Positions 8,250 through 16,727 of a stretch of 64,000 nucleotides of DNA are shown one piece after another. The notes below the pieces were generated by a model that had not been told where the DNA came from, did no database searches, and was given only the letters and a program-made list of their open reading frames with translations. This DNA comes from Pseudomonas sp. 7P_10.2_Bac1 (GTDB taxonomy: Bacteria > Pseudomonadota > Gammaproteobacteria > Pseudomonadales > Pseudomonadaceae): assembly GCF_025465935.1 (NCBI RefSeq), contig NZ_JANLNV010000090.1, forward strand, positions 186,001 to 250,000, in the 5' to 3' direction. Positions within the stretch are counted from its first letter, which is position 1. Every line of letters starts with the position of its first letter. Position numbers and translations under genes: made by a program.

Positions 8250-8646
8250 TCAACCAGCAGATACCGCGCACCGCGCGTCTTTAACTGCATCGAGCTCCAG
8301 CACGTCACCACGAGAAATATCCGCGATCGGAAGATCGCCCAAACACGGCAGCATGTCCTTCTTCAGGTATTTGCTGGCTTGCCCTGCACTGCCCTTATTA
8401 CTTTTCTTCAGTTTTTTACTTCGGAACTCATGCCAGCGATCAGCAACCGCTTCAAATGTGTTGCTGGCGGCGTGAGAGGCTTTCTGCCGCTCGGCGCGAC
8501 GATGTGATCGGGGATCAATATGTTGGCCACCAGCGTACGTGCAGCCCTCTCCGCTGGCGAGCCTCCTTGAGACTCACGTCGGGATAGGTGCCAAGGGAAA
8601 TACGCAATTGCTTGTCATGCCAATAGAAACGGAAATGCCAGCGGTG
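8250..8646 (-). pseudogene. Degenerate P4-type tyrosine integrase (N-terminal DUF4102 and SAM-like core fragment)
   Basis: Read on the minus strand from about 8646, one frame gives FYWHDKQLRISLGTYPDVSL and then KEARQRRG, the N-terminal DUF4102 arm-binding domain of P4/prophage integrases. A shift of frame continues with AARTLVAN, and after another shift near 8500 with RRAERQKASHAASNTFEAVA, then DRWHEFRSKKLKK and LGDLPIADISRGDVLEL, the core-binding domain. The frame ends at a TGA at 8250-8252 before any catalytic R-H-R-Y region. So the gene is frameshifted at least twice and truncated at both ends. It lies 130 bases from the 3' end of tRNA-Asp in the orientation usual for tRNA-targeted islands. 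Confidence 0.82.
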
Positions 8647-8706
8647 TACTTAAATATGTACTTAAAACCGTGGTTGGAGATGGATTCCAGTGGAATTCAG
8701 AAAACG

Positions 8707-8730
8707 AAAAAAGCGGCTCAAGGCCGCTAT
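8707..8730 (-). terminator. Rho-independent terminator of the tRNA operon
   Basis: On the minus strand AGCGGC-(CTTGA)-GCCGCT is followed directly by TTTTTT. It lies 46 bases downstream of the last tRNA-Asp and ends the Val-Asp-Asp transcript, and it separates the tRNA genes from the integrase remnant. Confidence 0.8.
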
Positions 8731-8775
8731 TTCCGTGACTTCCAGGCATTCAGTGGGCCTTAGTGGAAGCGAATA

Positions 8776-8852
8776 TGGCGCAGCGGACGGGACTCGAACC
8801 CGCGACCCCCGGCGTGACAGGCCGGTATTCTAACCGACTGAACTACCGCTGC
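8776..8852 (-). tRNA. tRNA-Asp (GTC), second copy
   Basis: The 77-nt gene has an acceptor stem GCAGCGG/CCGCTGC, anticodon GTC in the loop CTGTCAC, a T arm GGTTCGAGTC, and an encoded CCA end. It is identical over its whole length to the copy at 8954-9030. It is the tRNA nearest the integrase remnant and hence the likely integration target. Confidence 0.97.
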
Positions 8853-8953
8853 GTATCGCTCGGACTTGCGTCCGTTTGAATCGTTTAAACCGTTGATTGA
8901 AAGGCTTCGGTGCTTTTCAATCGCAAGCCAGGCTAACCTGACTTGTACGAATA

Positions 8954-9030
8954 TGGCGCAGCGGACGGGACTCGAACCCGCGACCCCCGGCGTGACAGGC
9001 CGGTATTCTAACCGACTGAACTACCGCTGC
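8954..9030 (-). tRNA. tRNA-Asp (GTC), first copy
   Basis: Identical to the downstream copy, with encoded CCA and anticodon GTC. It lies between tRNA-Val and the second tRNA-Asp, all transcribed leftwards and probably processed from one precursor. Confidence 0.97.
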
Positions 9031-9085
9031 GCGTCGGTTGGTAGCTTCGTTAGAAGCGACCTTCTCTTTCGAGAAACTCAAGAAG

Positions 9086-9161
9086 TGGTGGGTGATGACG
9101 GGATCGAACCGCCGACCCTCTGCTTGTAAGGCAGATGCTCTCCCAGCTGAGCTAATCACCC
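9086..9161 (-). tRNA. tRNA-Val (TAC)
   Basis: The 76-nt gene has acceptor stem GGGTGAT/ATCACCC, anticodon TAC in the loop CTTACAA, T arm GGTTCGATCC, and encoded CCA. It is the first gene of the three-tRNA cluster. Confidence 0.96.
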
Positions 9162-9260
9162 TTTGCTTCGTTGAGGCCGCGAAATTTACGCAGGTATCGA
9201 AGCTAAGTCAAGGGGATTATTGGGTTTTTTTCAAAAAACAGTAAAAACAGGCGCAACCTT

Positions 9261-9327
9261 CAAGCGGCAAGTAAAAGCCATAAAGCAAAAGCTCGGTTAC
9301 AGCGCTTGTACTTTTACTTGCCGCTTG
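9261..9327. repeat. Perfect 17-bp inverted repeat, likely terminator/REP hairpin
   Basis: CAAGCGGCAAGTAAAAG at 9261-9277 is repeated exactly as its reverse complement at 9311-9327, with a 33-base loop. It lies just past the end of the SDR gene of the metZ operon, where it could protect or terminate that transcript. Confidence 0.7.
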
Positions 9328-9335
9328 CAGCTGCC

Positions 9336-10115
9336 TCATCCCCCATAAATCATTTTCTTGCTCATGCCACCGTCGACCACAAACTCTTGGCCGGTGACAA
9401 ATCCGGCATTGCGTGACAGCAGCCAGGCCACCATTGCCGCAACGTCTTCCACCGTCCCTACTCGACCGGCCGGGTGCTGCGCATGATCCTCGTCAGTTAA
9501 CGGTTCTGCACGCCGCACCGCGGGGTCGCGCGCGTCGATCCAGCCAGGGCTGACAGCATTGACGCGAATTTCTGGCCCAAGACTAATGGCCAACGCGTGG
9601 GTCAAGGCAACCAGGCCGCCCTTGCTCGCCACGTAAGCCTCGGTGTCCGGCTCGGATTGACGGGCGCGGGTAGACGCCAGGTTGACGATCGAACCGCAGT
9701 GCGCGCGCAAGTACGGCGCACAGTGCTTGGCCAGCAGCATCGGCCCAGTCAAGTTGACGGCAATGACGCGGTTCCAATGCTCCAGGTCGAGGCTTTCAAG
9801 AGTCATATTGTGCGGATCGGCAATCGCGGCGTTAGAGACCAACGCATCGAGCCGACCGAACTGGCCGAGCACCTGTGCCACGCACTGGATCACGTCGGCT
9901 TCTACCGACACATCCATGGCCACGAACCAGGCGCGCTCGCCAAGCGCCTTCACAACCCTGGAGCCGCGCGCGCGATCAATGTCGGTCAGCACCACTTGCC
10001 AACCTTCACTGATCAACCACGCCGCAATCCCCAACCCAATGCCCCGCGCAGCACCTGTCACCAGCGCTACACGGCCATTGCCTTCAATCGGTTCCTGAAG
10101 CGCCCATTCGGTCAC
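9336..10115 (-). CDS. SDR-family oxidoreductase cotranscribed with metZ
   Basis: The 259-residue classical short-chain dehydrogenase has the cofactor motif TGAARGIG, the NNAG-equivalent SNAA, catalytic Ser in NLAST and Tyr/Lys in YVASK, and the C-terminal TGQEFVVDGG. An Asp at the end of the second strand (VLTDIDRA) suggests NAD(H) preference. Its ATG overlaps the metZ stop by four bases, so it is translated with metZ; the same pair lies downstream of purF in other Pseudomonas. Substrate unknown; nothing ties it mechanistically to methionine synthesis apart from position. Confidence 0.9.
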   Translation of the reverse strand: MTEWALQEPIEGNGRVALVTGAARGIGLGIAAWLISEGWQVVLTDIDRARGSRVVKALGERAWFVAMDVSVEADVIQCVAQVLGQFGRLDALVSNAAIADPHNMTLESLDLEHWNRVIAVNLTGPMLLAKHCAPYLRAHCGSIVNLASTRARQSEPDTEAYVASKGGLVALTHALAISLGPEIRVNAVSPGWIDARDPAVRRAEPLTDEDHAQHPAGRVGTVEDVAAMVAWLLSRNAGFVTGQEFVVDGGMSKKMIYGG

Positions 10116-11323
10116 AGTACGGCCAAGCCTCTCGACAGGTCTGCTTGCAGGTCGACGACGTCTTCCAGGCCGACCGCGATGCGGATCAGGCTGTCACGAA
10201 TGCCGGCCGCCTCACGCTCTTGTGGCGCCAGACGACCGTGGGAAGTGGTAGCCGGGTGGGTAATGGTGGTTTTGCTGTCACCCAGGTTAGCGGTGATCGA
10301 GATCAGGCGGGTGGCGTCGATAAAGCGCCAGGCGCCCTCTTTGCCCCCCTTGACCTCAAAGCTGACCACCGCGCCAAAGCCACGCTGCTGGCGCTGGGCC
10401 AAGGCATGCTGCGGATGGCTCTTGAGGCCCGCATAGTGGACTTTCTCGACTCCGTCCTGCTGCTCCAGCCACTCGGCCAGCGCGAGTGCACTGGCGCAGT
10501 GAGCGCGCATACGCAGGTTCAGGGTTTCCAGGCCCTTGAGGAAGATCCAGGCATTGAACGGGCTGAGGGTCGGCCCGGCAGTGCGCAAGAAGCCGACCAC
10601 TTCTTTCATCAACTCGCCGCGCCCGGCAACCACACCCCCCATGCAGCGGCCCTGTCCATCAATGAACTTGGTGGCCGAATGCACAACAATATCGGCACCC
10701 AATTTGATCGGTTGCTGCAAGGCTGGGGTGCAGAAGCAGTTGTCGACCACCAGCATGGCGCCCTTGGCATGGGCAATCTCTGCCAGCGCACTGATATCGA
10801 CCAGCTCGGCCAGCGGGTTGGACGGCGACTCGACAAATAGCAGTTTGGTGTTTGGCTTGATGGCCGCATCCCAGCCTTGCAGCTCGGCCAGCGGCACGTA
10901 ATCTACTTCAATGCCGAAACGCTTGAAGTACTTCTCGAACAGGCTGATGGTCGAACCAAAGACGCTGCGCGAAACCAGAACGTGGTCTCCAGCGCTGCAC
11001 AGGCTCATGACCACCGACAAGATGGCCGCCATGCCCGTGGCGGTGGCCACGGCCTGCTCCGCCCCTTCCAGTGCCGCGATACGCTCTTCGAACGCCCGCA
11101 CCGTCGGGTTGGTGTAACGCGAATAAACGTTGCCTGCCACCTCACCCGAGAACCGCGCCGCCGCATCGGCCGCCGTACGGAACACGTAGCTGGAGGTCAG
11201 GAACATTGCATCACCGTGCTCGCCTTCTGGCGTACGGTGCTGGCCGGCACGCACAGCCAAGGTGTCGAACGCTACGCCCTCGAGGTCGCTGTCCAGCCGA
11301 CCGGCATCCCAATCCTGACTCAT
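10112..11323 (-). CDS. metZ: O-succinylhomoserine sulfhydrylase
   Basis: This 403-residue Cys/Met-metabolism PLP enzyme condenses O-succinylhomoserine with sulfide to homocysteine, the direct sulfhydrylation route of methionine synthesis in Pseudomonas. The PLP lysine lies in HSATKFIDGQGR, and the cofactor-binding YSRYTNPTVRAFEERIA and ESPSNPL segments are intact. I chose the ATG that gives the usual N-terminus MSQDWDAGRLD; it has GGAGTGGGCAGC just upstream, whereas the longer frame adds 15 unrelated residues. It follows purF with an 80-base gap, as in other pseudomonads. Confidence 0.95.
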   Translation of the reverse strand: MSQDWDAGRLDSDLEGVAFDTLAVRAGQHRTPEGEHGDAMFLTSSYVFRTAADAAARFSGEVAGNVYSRYTNPTVRAFEERIAALEGAEQAVATATGMAAILSVVMSLCSAGDHVLVSRSVFGSTISLFEKYFKRFGIEVDYVPLAELQGWDAAIKPNTKLLFVESPSNPLAELVDISALAEIAHAKGAMLVVDNCFCTPALQQPIKLGADIVVHSATKFIDGQGRCMGGVVAGRGELMKEVVGFLRTAGPTLSPFNAWIFLKGLETLNLRMRAHCASALALAEWLEQQDGVEKVHYAGLKSHPQHALAQRQQRGFGAVVSFEVKGGKEGAWRFIDATRLISITANLGDSKTTITHPATTSHGRLAPQEREAAGIRDSLIRIAVGLEDVVDLQADLSRGLAVL

Positions 11324-11403
11324 GCTGCCCACTCCTTGCTTTGTATGAATTGCTTTGTGTTGGAACAATGCAAACCGGCCCCTCAGGGCCGGTGTGTTGA
11401 AGC

Positions 11404-12909
11404 TTAGTTGTTGTACAAGCCTATCGTTGCACCGACACCTTGAGCAATAACCTTGGATGCATCGTTGCGCTCGCGCTCGATACGGTCCAGGTAGTTCTCG
11501 TCAATGTCGCCAGTCACGTACTTGCCGTCGAACACTGCGCAATCGAATTTTTCGATCTTGATCTTGCCGCCGCCGACCGCTTCGATCAGGTCTGGCAGGT
11601 CTTGATAGATCAGCCAGTCAGCGCCGATCAGATCAGCCACGTCCTGGGTGGTGCGGTTGTGAGCGATCAGTTCATGGGCGCTTGGCATGTCGATGCCGTA
11701 CACGTTCGGGTAGCGCACAGCCGGCGCCGCCGAGCAGAAGTAGACATTCTTGGCACCGGCTTCACGGGCCATCTGAATGATCTGCTTGCAGGTGGTGCCC
11801 CGCACGATCGAATCGTCAACCAGCATCACGTTCTTGCCACGGAACTCAAGTTCGATGGCGTTGAGCTTCTGGCGCACGGACTTTTTACGCGCAGCCTGGC
11901 CCGGCATGATGAAGGTACGGCCGATGTAACGGTTTTTCACGAAGCCTTCGCGGAACTTGACACCCAGGTGGTTCGCCAGCTCAAGCGCTGCAGTACGGCT
12001 GGTATCCGGGATCGGGATGACCACGTCGATGTCGTGGTCTGGACGCTCGCGCTGGATCTTCTCGGCCAGCTTCTCGCCCATGCGCAGACGCGCCTTATAG
12101 ACCGAAACGCCATCGATGATCGAATCCGGGCGCGCCAGGTAGACGTGCTCGAAGATGCACGGGGTCAGTTGCGGGTTTACCGCGCACTGACGGGTGTGCA
12201 GTTGGCCGTCTTCGGTGATGTAGACCGCTTCACCCGGTGCCAGGTCGCGAATCAGGGTAAAGCCCAGCACGTCGAGCGATACGCTTTCAGAGGCGATCAT
12301 GTACTCGACACCTTCATCGGTGTGACGCTGACCGAAGACGATCGGACGAATACCGTGCGGATCGCGGAAACCGACGATGCCGTAGCCGGTGATCATCGCC
12401 ACAACGGCATAGCCACCACGGCAGCGGTTGTGCACGTCGGTGACGGCAGCGAAGACGTCTTCCTCGGTCGGCTGCAACTTGCCGCGCTGTGCCAGTTCGT
12501 GGGCAAAGACGTTGAGCAGTACTTCCGAATCGGAGTTGGTGTTGACGTGACGCAAGTCAGATTCGTAAATCTCCTTGGCCAATTGTTGAACGTTGGTCAG
12601 GTTGCCGTTGTGCGCCAGAGTGATGCCATAGGGCGAGTTGACGTAAAACGGCTGAGCCTCTGCTGAAGTCGAGCTACCTGCAGTCGGGTAACGCACGTGG
12701 CCAATGCCCACGTTACCGACCAGGCGCTGCATGTGGCGCTGTTGAAACACATCACGCACCAACCCGTTGTCCTTGCGCAGGAATAACCGGCCGTTATGGC
12801 TGGTTACAATACCGGCAGCATCCTGGCCGCGGTGCTGGAGGACGGTTAGCGCGTCATACAGCGCCTGATTGACGTTCGACTTACCGACGATACCGACGAT
12901 GCCACACAT
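11404..12909 (-). CDS. purF: Amidophosphoribosyltransferase
   Basis: The enzyme (501 residues) makes 5-phosphoribosylamine from PRPP and glutamine, the first committed step of purine synthesis. The N-terminal Ntn glutaminase begins MCGIVGIVG, the Cys becoming the nucleophile after Met removal, which fixes the start three codons inside the open frame. The phosphoribosyl-transfer domain has the PRPP loop VMLVDDSIVRGTT. It follows cvpA by ~40 bases, as in E. coli and Pseudomonas. Confidence 0.97.
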   Translation of the reverse strand: MCGIVGIVGKSNVNQALYDALTVLQHRGQDAAGIVTSHNGRLFLRKDNGLVRDVFQQRHMQRLVGNVGIGHVRYPTAGSSTSAEAQPFYVNSPYGITLAHNGNLTNVQQLAKEIYESDLRHVNTNSDSEVLLNVFAHELAQRGKLQPTEEDVFAAVTDVHNRCRGGYAVVAMITGYGIVGFRDPHGIRPIVFGQRHTDEGVEYMIASESVSLDVLGFTLIRDLAPGEAVYITEDGQLHTRQCAVNPQLTPCIFEHVYLARPDSIIDGVSVYKARLRMGEKLAEKIQRERPDHDIDVVIPIPDTSRTAALELANHLGVKFREGFVKNRYIGRTFIMPGQAARKKSVRQKLNAIELEFRGKNVMLVDDSIVRGTTCKQIIQMAREAGAKNVYFCSAAPAVRYPNVYGIDMPSAHELIAHNRTTQDVADLIGADWLIYQDLPDLIEAVGGGKIKIEKFDCAVFDGKYVTGDIDENYLDRIERERNDASKVIAQGVGATIGLYNN

Positions 12910-12950
12910 GCGACGCAACCCCTACTTAATGGATCTGAACTGAACACCAC

Positions 12951-13508
12951 TCACTTGGGCTGGATAGCCGGCGAGAGGTGTTCCTTGAACGGAATATCAG
13001 CAGGTACGCTGATACCGCTGGCCAACCATTGGCTACTCCACCCCAGAATGAGGTTTTTCGACCAATCGGCGACCAATAGAAATTGTGGCATGAGCCTGGA
13101 CTCCTGCCACCACGAGTCTTGCTGCACCGGCCCCAGGCTCAATAGCCCGACCCCCACGACCACCAGCAGCGCACCACGCGCAGCGCCGAAGGCCATGCCG
13201 AGAAAACGATCGGTCCCGGACAACCCGGTGACGCGAATCAGTTCGCCGATAAGAAAGTTGATCATTGCGCCGACCAGCAAGGTGGCGACAAACATGATGG
13301 TGCACCCGGCGATGATGCGGGCGGAAGGTGTTTCGATGTATCCGGCGAGGTACTGGGACAGTGAACCTCCGAACATCCAGGCGACTACCCCGGCAATGAT
13401 CCAGGTGCACAGCGACAGCGCCTCTTTAACGAAGCCGCGCTTCAAGCTGATCAAAGCGGAAATGGCGATGATTGCAACGATCGCCCAGTCAACCCAGGTA
13501 AATGGCAC
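12951..13508 (-). CDS. cvpA: CvpA family membrane protein
   Basis: The 185-residue inner-membrane protein has about four hydrophobic segments and the family's opening (TWVDWAIVAIIAISALISLKR is typical). CvpA was named for colicin V production in E. coli and is linked to envelope stress and purF expression; its molecular function is unsettled. It lies directly upstream of purF and downstream of the SPOR-domain gene in the conserved order. Confidence 0.93.
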   Translation of the reverse strand: MPFTWVDWAIVAIIAISALISLKRGFVKEALSLCTWIIAGVVAWMFGGSLSQYLAGYIETPSARIIAGCTIMFVATLLVGAMINFLIGELIRVTGLSGTDRFLGMAFGAARGALLVVVGVGLLSLGPVQQDSWWQESRLMPQFLLVADWSKNLILGWSSQWLASGISVPADIPFKEHLSPAIQPK

Positions 13509-13614
13509 AGTTCAGTCTACAGACAGATGAGGCGGCGCATTTTAGCAGAGCGCCGCCTCTCAAGTCAGGCGATTTATCAGTGCATTGGCTATCAGATCCA
13601 ACCTTTTTATGCGC

Positions 13615-14247
13615 TTAGCCACGCTCAGGCTGGAAGCGCACCACAAAACCCTTGAGATTCTGCTGTTTGTCGAGCACATCGCGCAGGCGATCAGCCTCTG
13701 CACGCTCCAGCAGCGGACCGACAAATACCCGATTCATCCCGCCCGAAGAACGCACATACGCGTTATAACCTTGATTGCGAAGGTTTTTTTGCAAAGTATC
13801 GGCACTTGCACGGTTCGACAAGCTGACCAATTGGATCGACCAACTGATTGGCAAACCGTTAGGGTCTAAACGCTTTTGCGTGGTATCGAGCTTGGCTGGC
13901 GGCTGCGCCACCGCCTGTGCCGGGGTAACGGCAGGTGGTTTGGGCGCTACTGCCGGCTTGCTCGCTACCGGTGCAGTCGGTGCAACCACCGGCTTTTGCG
14001 GAGCAACCACTTGCGGTTCAACCGGGGGTGCCGGCTCTTCGGCAATGGGCTGCGGCTCCGGGACGGGCACTGGCTCGACCTGAATCTGAGGCATGGCAGG
14101 CGCTTGCGGCGCTGGCGGTGCATCGACCTGAACCTGACGCTGCTCATCCTGACGCGAAAACAGCATCGGCAGAAAAATCACCGCCAGCGCGATCAGCACC
14201 AGCGCACCCACCATCCGTTGCTTGACGACCTTATCCAGCACAGCCAT
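13615..14247 (-). CDS. SPOR-domain cell-division-associated protein (DedD-like)
   Basis: The 210-residue protein has a short cytoplasmic N-terminus, one membrane segment (VGALVLIALAVIFLPMLF), a long Pro/Ala/Val-rich periplasmic linker with many QP, AP and KP repeats, and a C-terminal SPOR domain (SIQLVSLSNRASADTLQKNL onward) that binds denuded septal peptidoglycan. I chose the ATG at 14245-14247, preceded by GGAGGCTGCAA; the longer open frame runs back into folC. The start overlaps the folC 3' end by 17 bases. Position and architecture match the DedD-like gene beside folC in other gammaproteobacteria. Confidence 0.9.
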   Translation of the reverse strand: MAVLDKVVKQRMVGALVLIALAVIFLPMLFSRQDEQRQVQVDAPPAPQAPAMPQIQVEPVPVPEPQPIAEEPAPPVEPQVVAPQKPVVAPTAPVASKPAVAPKPPAVTPAQAVAQPPAKLDTTQKRLDPNGLPISWSIQLVSLSNRASADTLQKNLRNQGYNAYVRSSGGMNRVFVGPLLERAEADRLRDVLDKQQNLKGFVVRFQPERG

Positions 14248-15538
14248 TTGCAGCCTCCTCCTTGGCACGCCGCTCCAGCCATTCAAGCGCCTGAGCGACA
14301 CAATAAAATGAGCCGAACAGCAAAATCTCGTCCTGAGCCGTAGCGCGTTCGCACTGCGCCTCAAGTGCAGCATCCACGCTTTCAAAAGGGGTAACCGATG
14401 CCCCCAGACCTTGCAACGCGGCCTGCAACTCAACTGCAGGACGCGAACGCCCGGTGTTCAGGGGCGCCACCGCCCAATGCTCAACCACCGGAGTGAGTTG
14501 CGACACCACGGCATCCAGGTCCTTGTCAGCCAGCAAACCAAACACCGCCAGGCGCTTGCCAGCCGGTGGGCGTTGCTTCAAGCGTTTGAGCAAGTACTCA
14601 GCGGCATGGCCGTTATGCCCGACATCCAGTAGCAGGTTGAGTGTCTTGCCGTGCCAGTTGACCTGACGACGGTCCAGCCGCCCGGTTACCTGGGTCGCCT
14701 GCAGCGCCTCGGCAATCCGCTCAGGCTGCCACGGCCATTGCGTCAACGCATAAGCCTGCAGCGCCAACGCGGCGTTTTCCATTGGCAGATCCAGCAGCGG
14801 CAAGTCACGCAGCTCAAGCACTTGCCCCTGAGCATCTCGACCTTGCCAATGCCAAACTGTTTCAGCAACGCTCAAGCTGAAATCGCGTCCGCGCAGAAAC
14901 AGCGGGCAATCCAGCTCCTTGGCCTTGTCGAGCAGCGGCTGAGGCGGGTCAAGATCACCACACAAGGCTGGCTTGTGCGGGCGGAAAATCCCGGCCTTTT
15001 CAAAAGCGACCGATTCCCGGGTATTACCCAAGTACTCCACGTGATCCACACCAATGCTGGTCACCAGCGCCATATCGGCATCGACCAGGTTGACCGCATC
15101 CAGCCGCCCTCCCAGGCCGACTTCAAGCACCACCACATCGAGTTGAGCACGCTCGAACAGCCAGAAAGCCGCCAGCGTGCCCATTTCGAAGTAGGTTAGC
15201 GATGTCTCGCCGCGGCCTGCATTCAGCGCTTCAAAGGCTTCGCACAATTGCTGGTCAGAGGCTTCTACACCGTCAATCTGCACGCGCTCGTTGTAGCGCA
15301 GCAGGTGCGGCGAGTTGTAGACCCCGACCTTGAGCCCTTGTGCTCGCAGCAGTGATGCTACAAATGCACAAGTCGAACCTTTACCGTTGGTGCCAGTGAC
15401 CGTCACCACCCACGGCGCGGGCTTTTGCAAGCCCATGCGGTTCGTTACCTCTCGTGCGCGGTCCAACCCCATGTCGATGGCAGCCGGATGCAACTGTTCA
15501 AGATAGGCGAGCCACTCGCCGAGGGTGCGCTGGGTCAT
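14231..15538 (-). CDS. folC: Bifunctional folylpolyglutamate/dihydrofolate synthase
   Basis: The 435-residue Mur-ligase-like enzyme adds glutamate to dihydropteroate and to folates. The P-loop reads VTVTGTNGKGST, and the omega-loop and DVGHNGHAAEYL segment of the ADP-forming ligase fold are present. The start overlaps the accD stop by four bases (ATGA), and the end overlaps the SPOR gene, so the three genes form one translationally coupled unit. Confidence 0.96.
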   Translation of the reverse strand: MTQRTLGEWLAYLEQLHPAAIDMGLDRAREVTNRMGLQKPAPWVVTVTGTNGKGSTCAFVASLLRAQGLKVGVYNSPHLLRYNERVQIDGVEASDQQLCEAFEALNAGRGETSLTYFEMGTLAAFWLFERAQLDVVVLEVGLGGRLDAVNLVDADMALVTSIGVDHVEYLGNTRESVAFEKAGIFRPHKPALCGDLDPPQPLLDKAKELDCPLFLRGRDFSLSVAETVWHWQGRDAQGQVLELRDLPLLDLPMENAALALQAYALTQWPWQPERIAEALQATQVTGRLDRRQVNWHGKTLNLLLDVGHNGHAAEYLLKRLKQRPPAGKRLAVFGLLADKDLDAVVSQLTPVVEHWAVAPLNTGRSRPAVELQAALQGLGASVTPFESVDAALEAQCERATAQDEILLFGSFYCVAQALEWLERRAKEEAANGCAG

Positions 15539-16455
15539 AGGTTTGCTGGTGCCGGTGGGACAACGACAGTTTCAACAGGCGCAGCCACGAACTCAGGTGT
15601 TGGCAGGCCCATCATTTGTGCAAGCAGATTGCCAAGGCGCGGACGCAATTCCTGACGGGAAACGATCAGGTCAATCGCACCGTGCTCCAGCAGGAATTCA
15701 CTGCGCTGGAAGCCTTCTGGCAGTTTTTCACGAACGGTCTGCTCGATGACACGAGGACCGGCGAAACCGATCAATGCTTTTGGCTCAGCCACGATCACGT
15801 CACCCAGCATTGCCAGACTGGCAGAAACGCCGCCGTAAACCGGGTCGGTCAATACCGAGATAAACGGAATGCCTTCTTCGCGCAGACGCGCCAGCACCGC
15901 AGAGGTCTTGGCCATTTGCATCAGGGAAATCAGTGCTTCTTGCATCCGCGCACCGCCCGAAGCAGAGAAGCAGACCATCGGGCAGCGATTTTCCAGCGCG
16001 TAGTTGGCGGCGCGTACGAAACGCTCGCCGACGATGGCACCCATCGAGCCGCCCATGAAGTTGAATTCAAACGCCGAGACCACAATCGGCATGCCCAACA
16101 GCGTGCCGCTCATGGACACCAGGGCGTCTTTCTCGCCCGTCTGCTTTTGCGCGCCGACGATACGGTCCTTGTACTTTTTGCTGTCGCGGAATTTCAACCG
16201 GTCGACGGGCTCCAGATCAGCGCCCAACTCGTTGCGGCCTTCGGCGTCCAGGAAGATATTGATGCGTGCGCGTGCATCGATGCGCATGTGGTGATTGCAC
16301 TTGGGGCAAACGTCCAGGGTCTTTTCCAGCTCTGGACGATAAAGCACAGCGTCACAAGACGGGCACTTGTGCCACAGGCCTTCAGGTACCGAGCTCTTTT
16401 TGACCTCGGAACGCATGATCGAAGGAATCAGCTTGTCTACCAACCAGTTGCTCAT
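15535..16455 (-). CDS. accD: Acetyl-CoA carboxylase carboxyltransferase subunit beta
   Basis: This 306-residue subunit forms the AccA2AccD2 carboxyltransferase that makes malonyl-CoA for fatty acid synthesis. The N-terminal four-Cys zinc ribbon (CPSCDAVLYRPELE then VCPKCNHHM) and the crotonase-like core with SASGGARMQEA are intact. The C-terminus carries a short Ala/Pro/Val-rich tail usual in Pseudomonas. It is preceded by a 272-base leader with a strong hairpin and a GGAG-type ribosome site. Confidence 0.97.
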   Translation of the reverse strand: MSNWLVDKLIPSIMRSEVKKSSVPEGLWHKCPSCDAVLYRPELEKTLDVCPKCNHHMRIDARARINIFLDAEGRNELGADLEPVDRLKFRDSKKYKDRIVGAQKQTGEKDALVSMSGTLLGMPIVVSAFEFNFMGGSMGAIVGERFVRAANYALENRCPMVCFSASGGARMQEALISLMQMAKTSAVLARLREEGIPFISVLTDPVYGGVSASLAMLGDVIVAEPKALIGFAGPRVIEQTVREKLPEGFQRSEFLLEHGAIDLIVSRQELRPRLGNLLAQMMGLPTPEFVAAPVETVVVPPAPANL

Positions 16456-16480
16456 GCTTTTTTTTCTCCAGTACCGGCGA

Positions 16481-16500
16481 CCTGAACACTGCTGTTCAGG
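16481..16500. promoter_or_regulatory. Perfect 8-bp-stem hairpin just upstream of accD
   Basis: CCTGAACA-CTGC-TGTTCAGG lies 26 bases before the accD start on the minus strand, next to its ribosome site. No U-run follows it in the direction of transcription, so it is not a classical terminator; it may be a protein operator or an RNA structure affecting accD translation. Confidence 0.4.
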
Positions 16501-16727
16501 CCCCGTGTATGCCCTTGAGCCAAATTCATTAGGTAAGCGGCGATGATTGTCCGGTCACAGCGGTCAGCCCATGGCAAACCAGCGAATTCCCTTGAACCCT
16601 CAGCCTTTGCGCCAACACGCTGCAAGCGGTTGGTGCTTTAATTTCTGCCCGTCATGCCACCGGGCCCGCCTGTATCACTCAGCGGTAATGATGGACGGTG
16701 GCAGGCTGCCAACCGTCACATCGAGTA

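Noticed and set aside
8776..9030. The two identical tRNA-Asp genes as attL/attR-type duplication by the island
   Set aside because: The copies are adjacent, full-length and followed by a shared native terminator, with the integrase outside both. Tandem Asp copies are common in pseudomonads, so ordinary gene duplication is simpler.
8866..9244. Several short open frames over the tRNA cluster
   Set aside because: They run through tRNA sequence on either strand and only reflect its base order.
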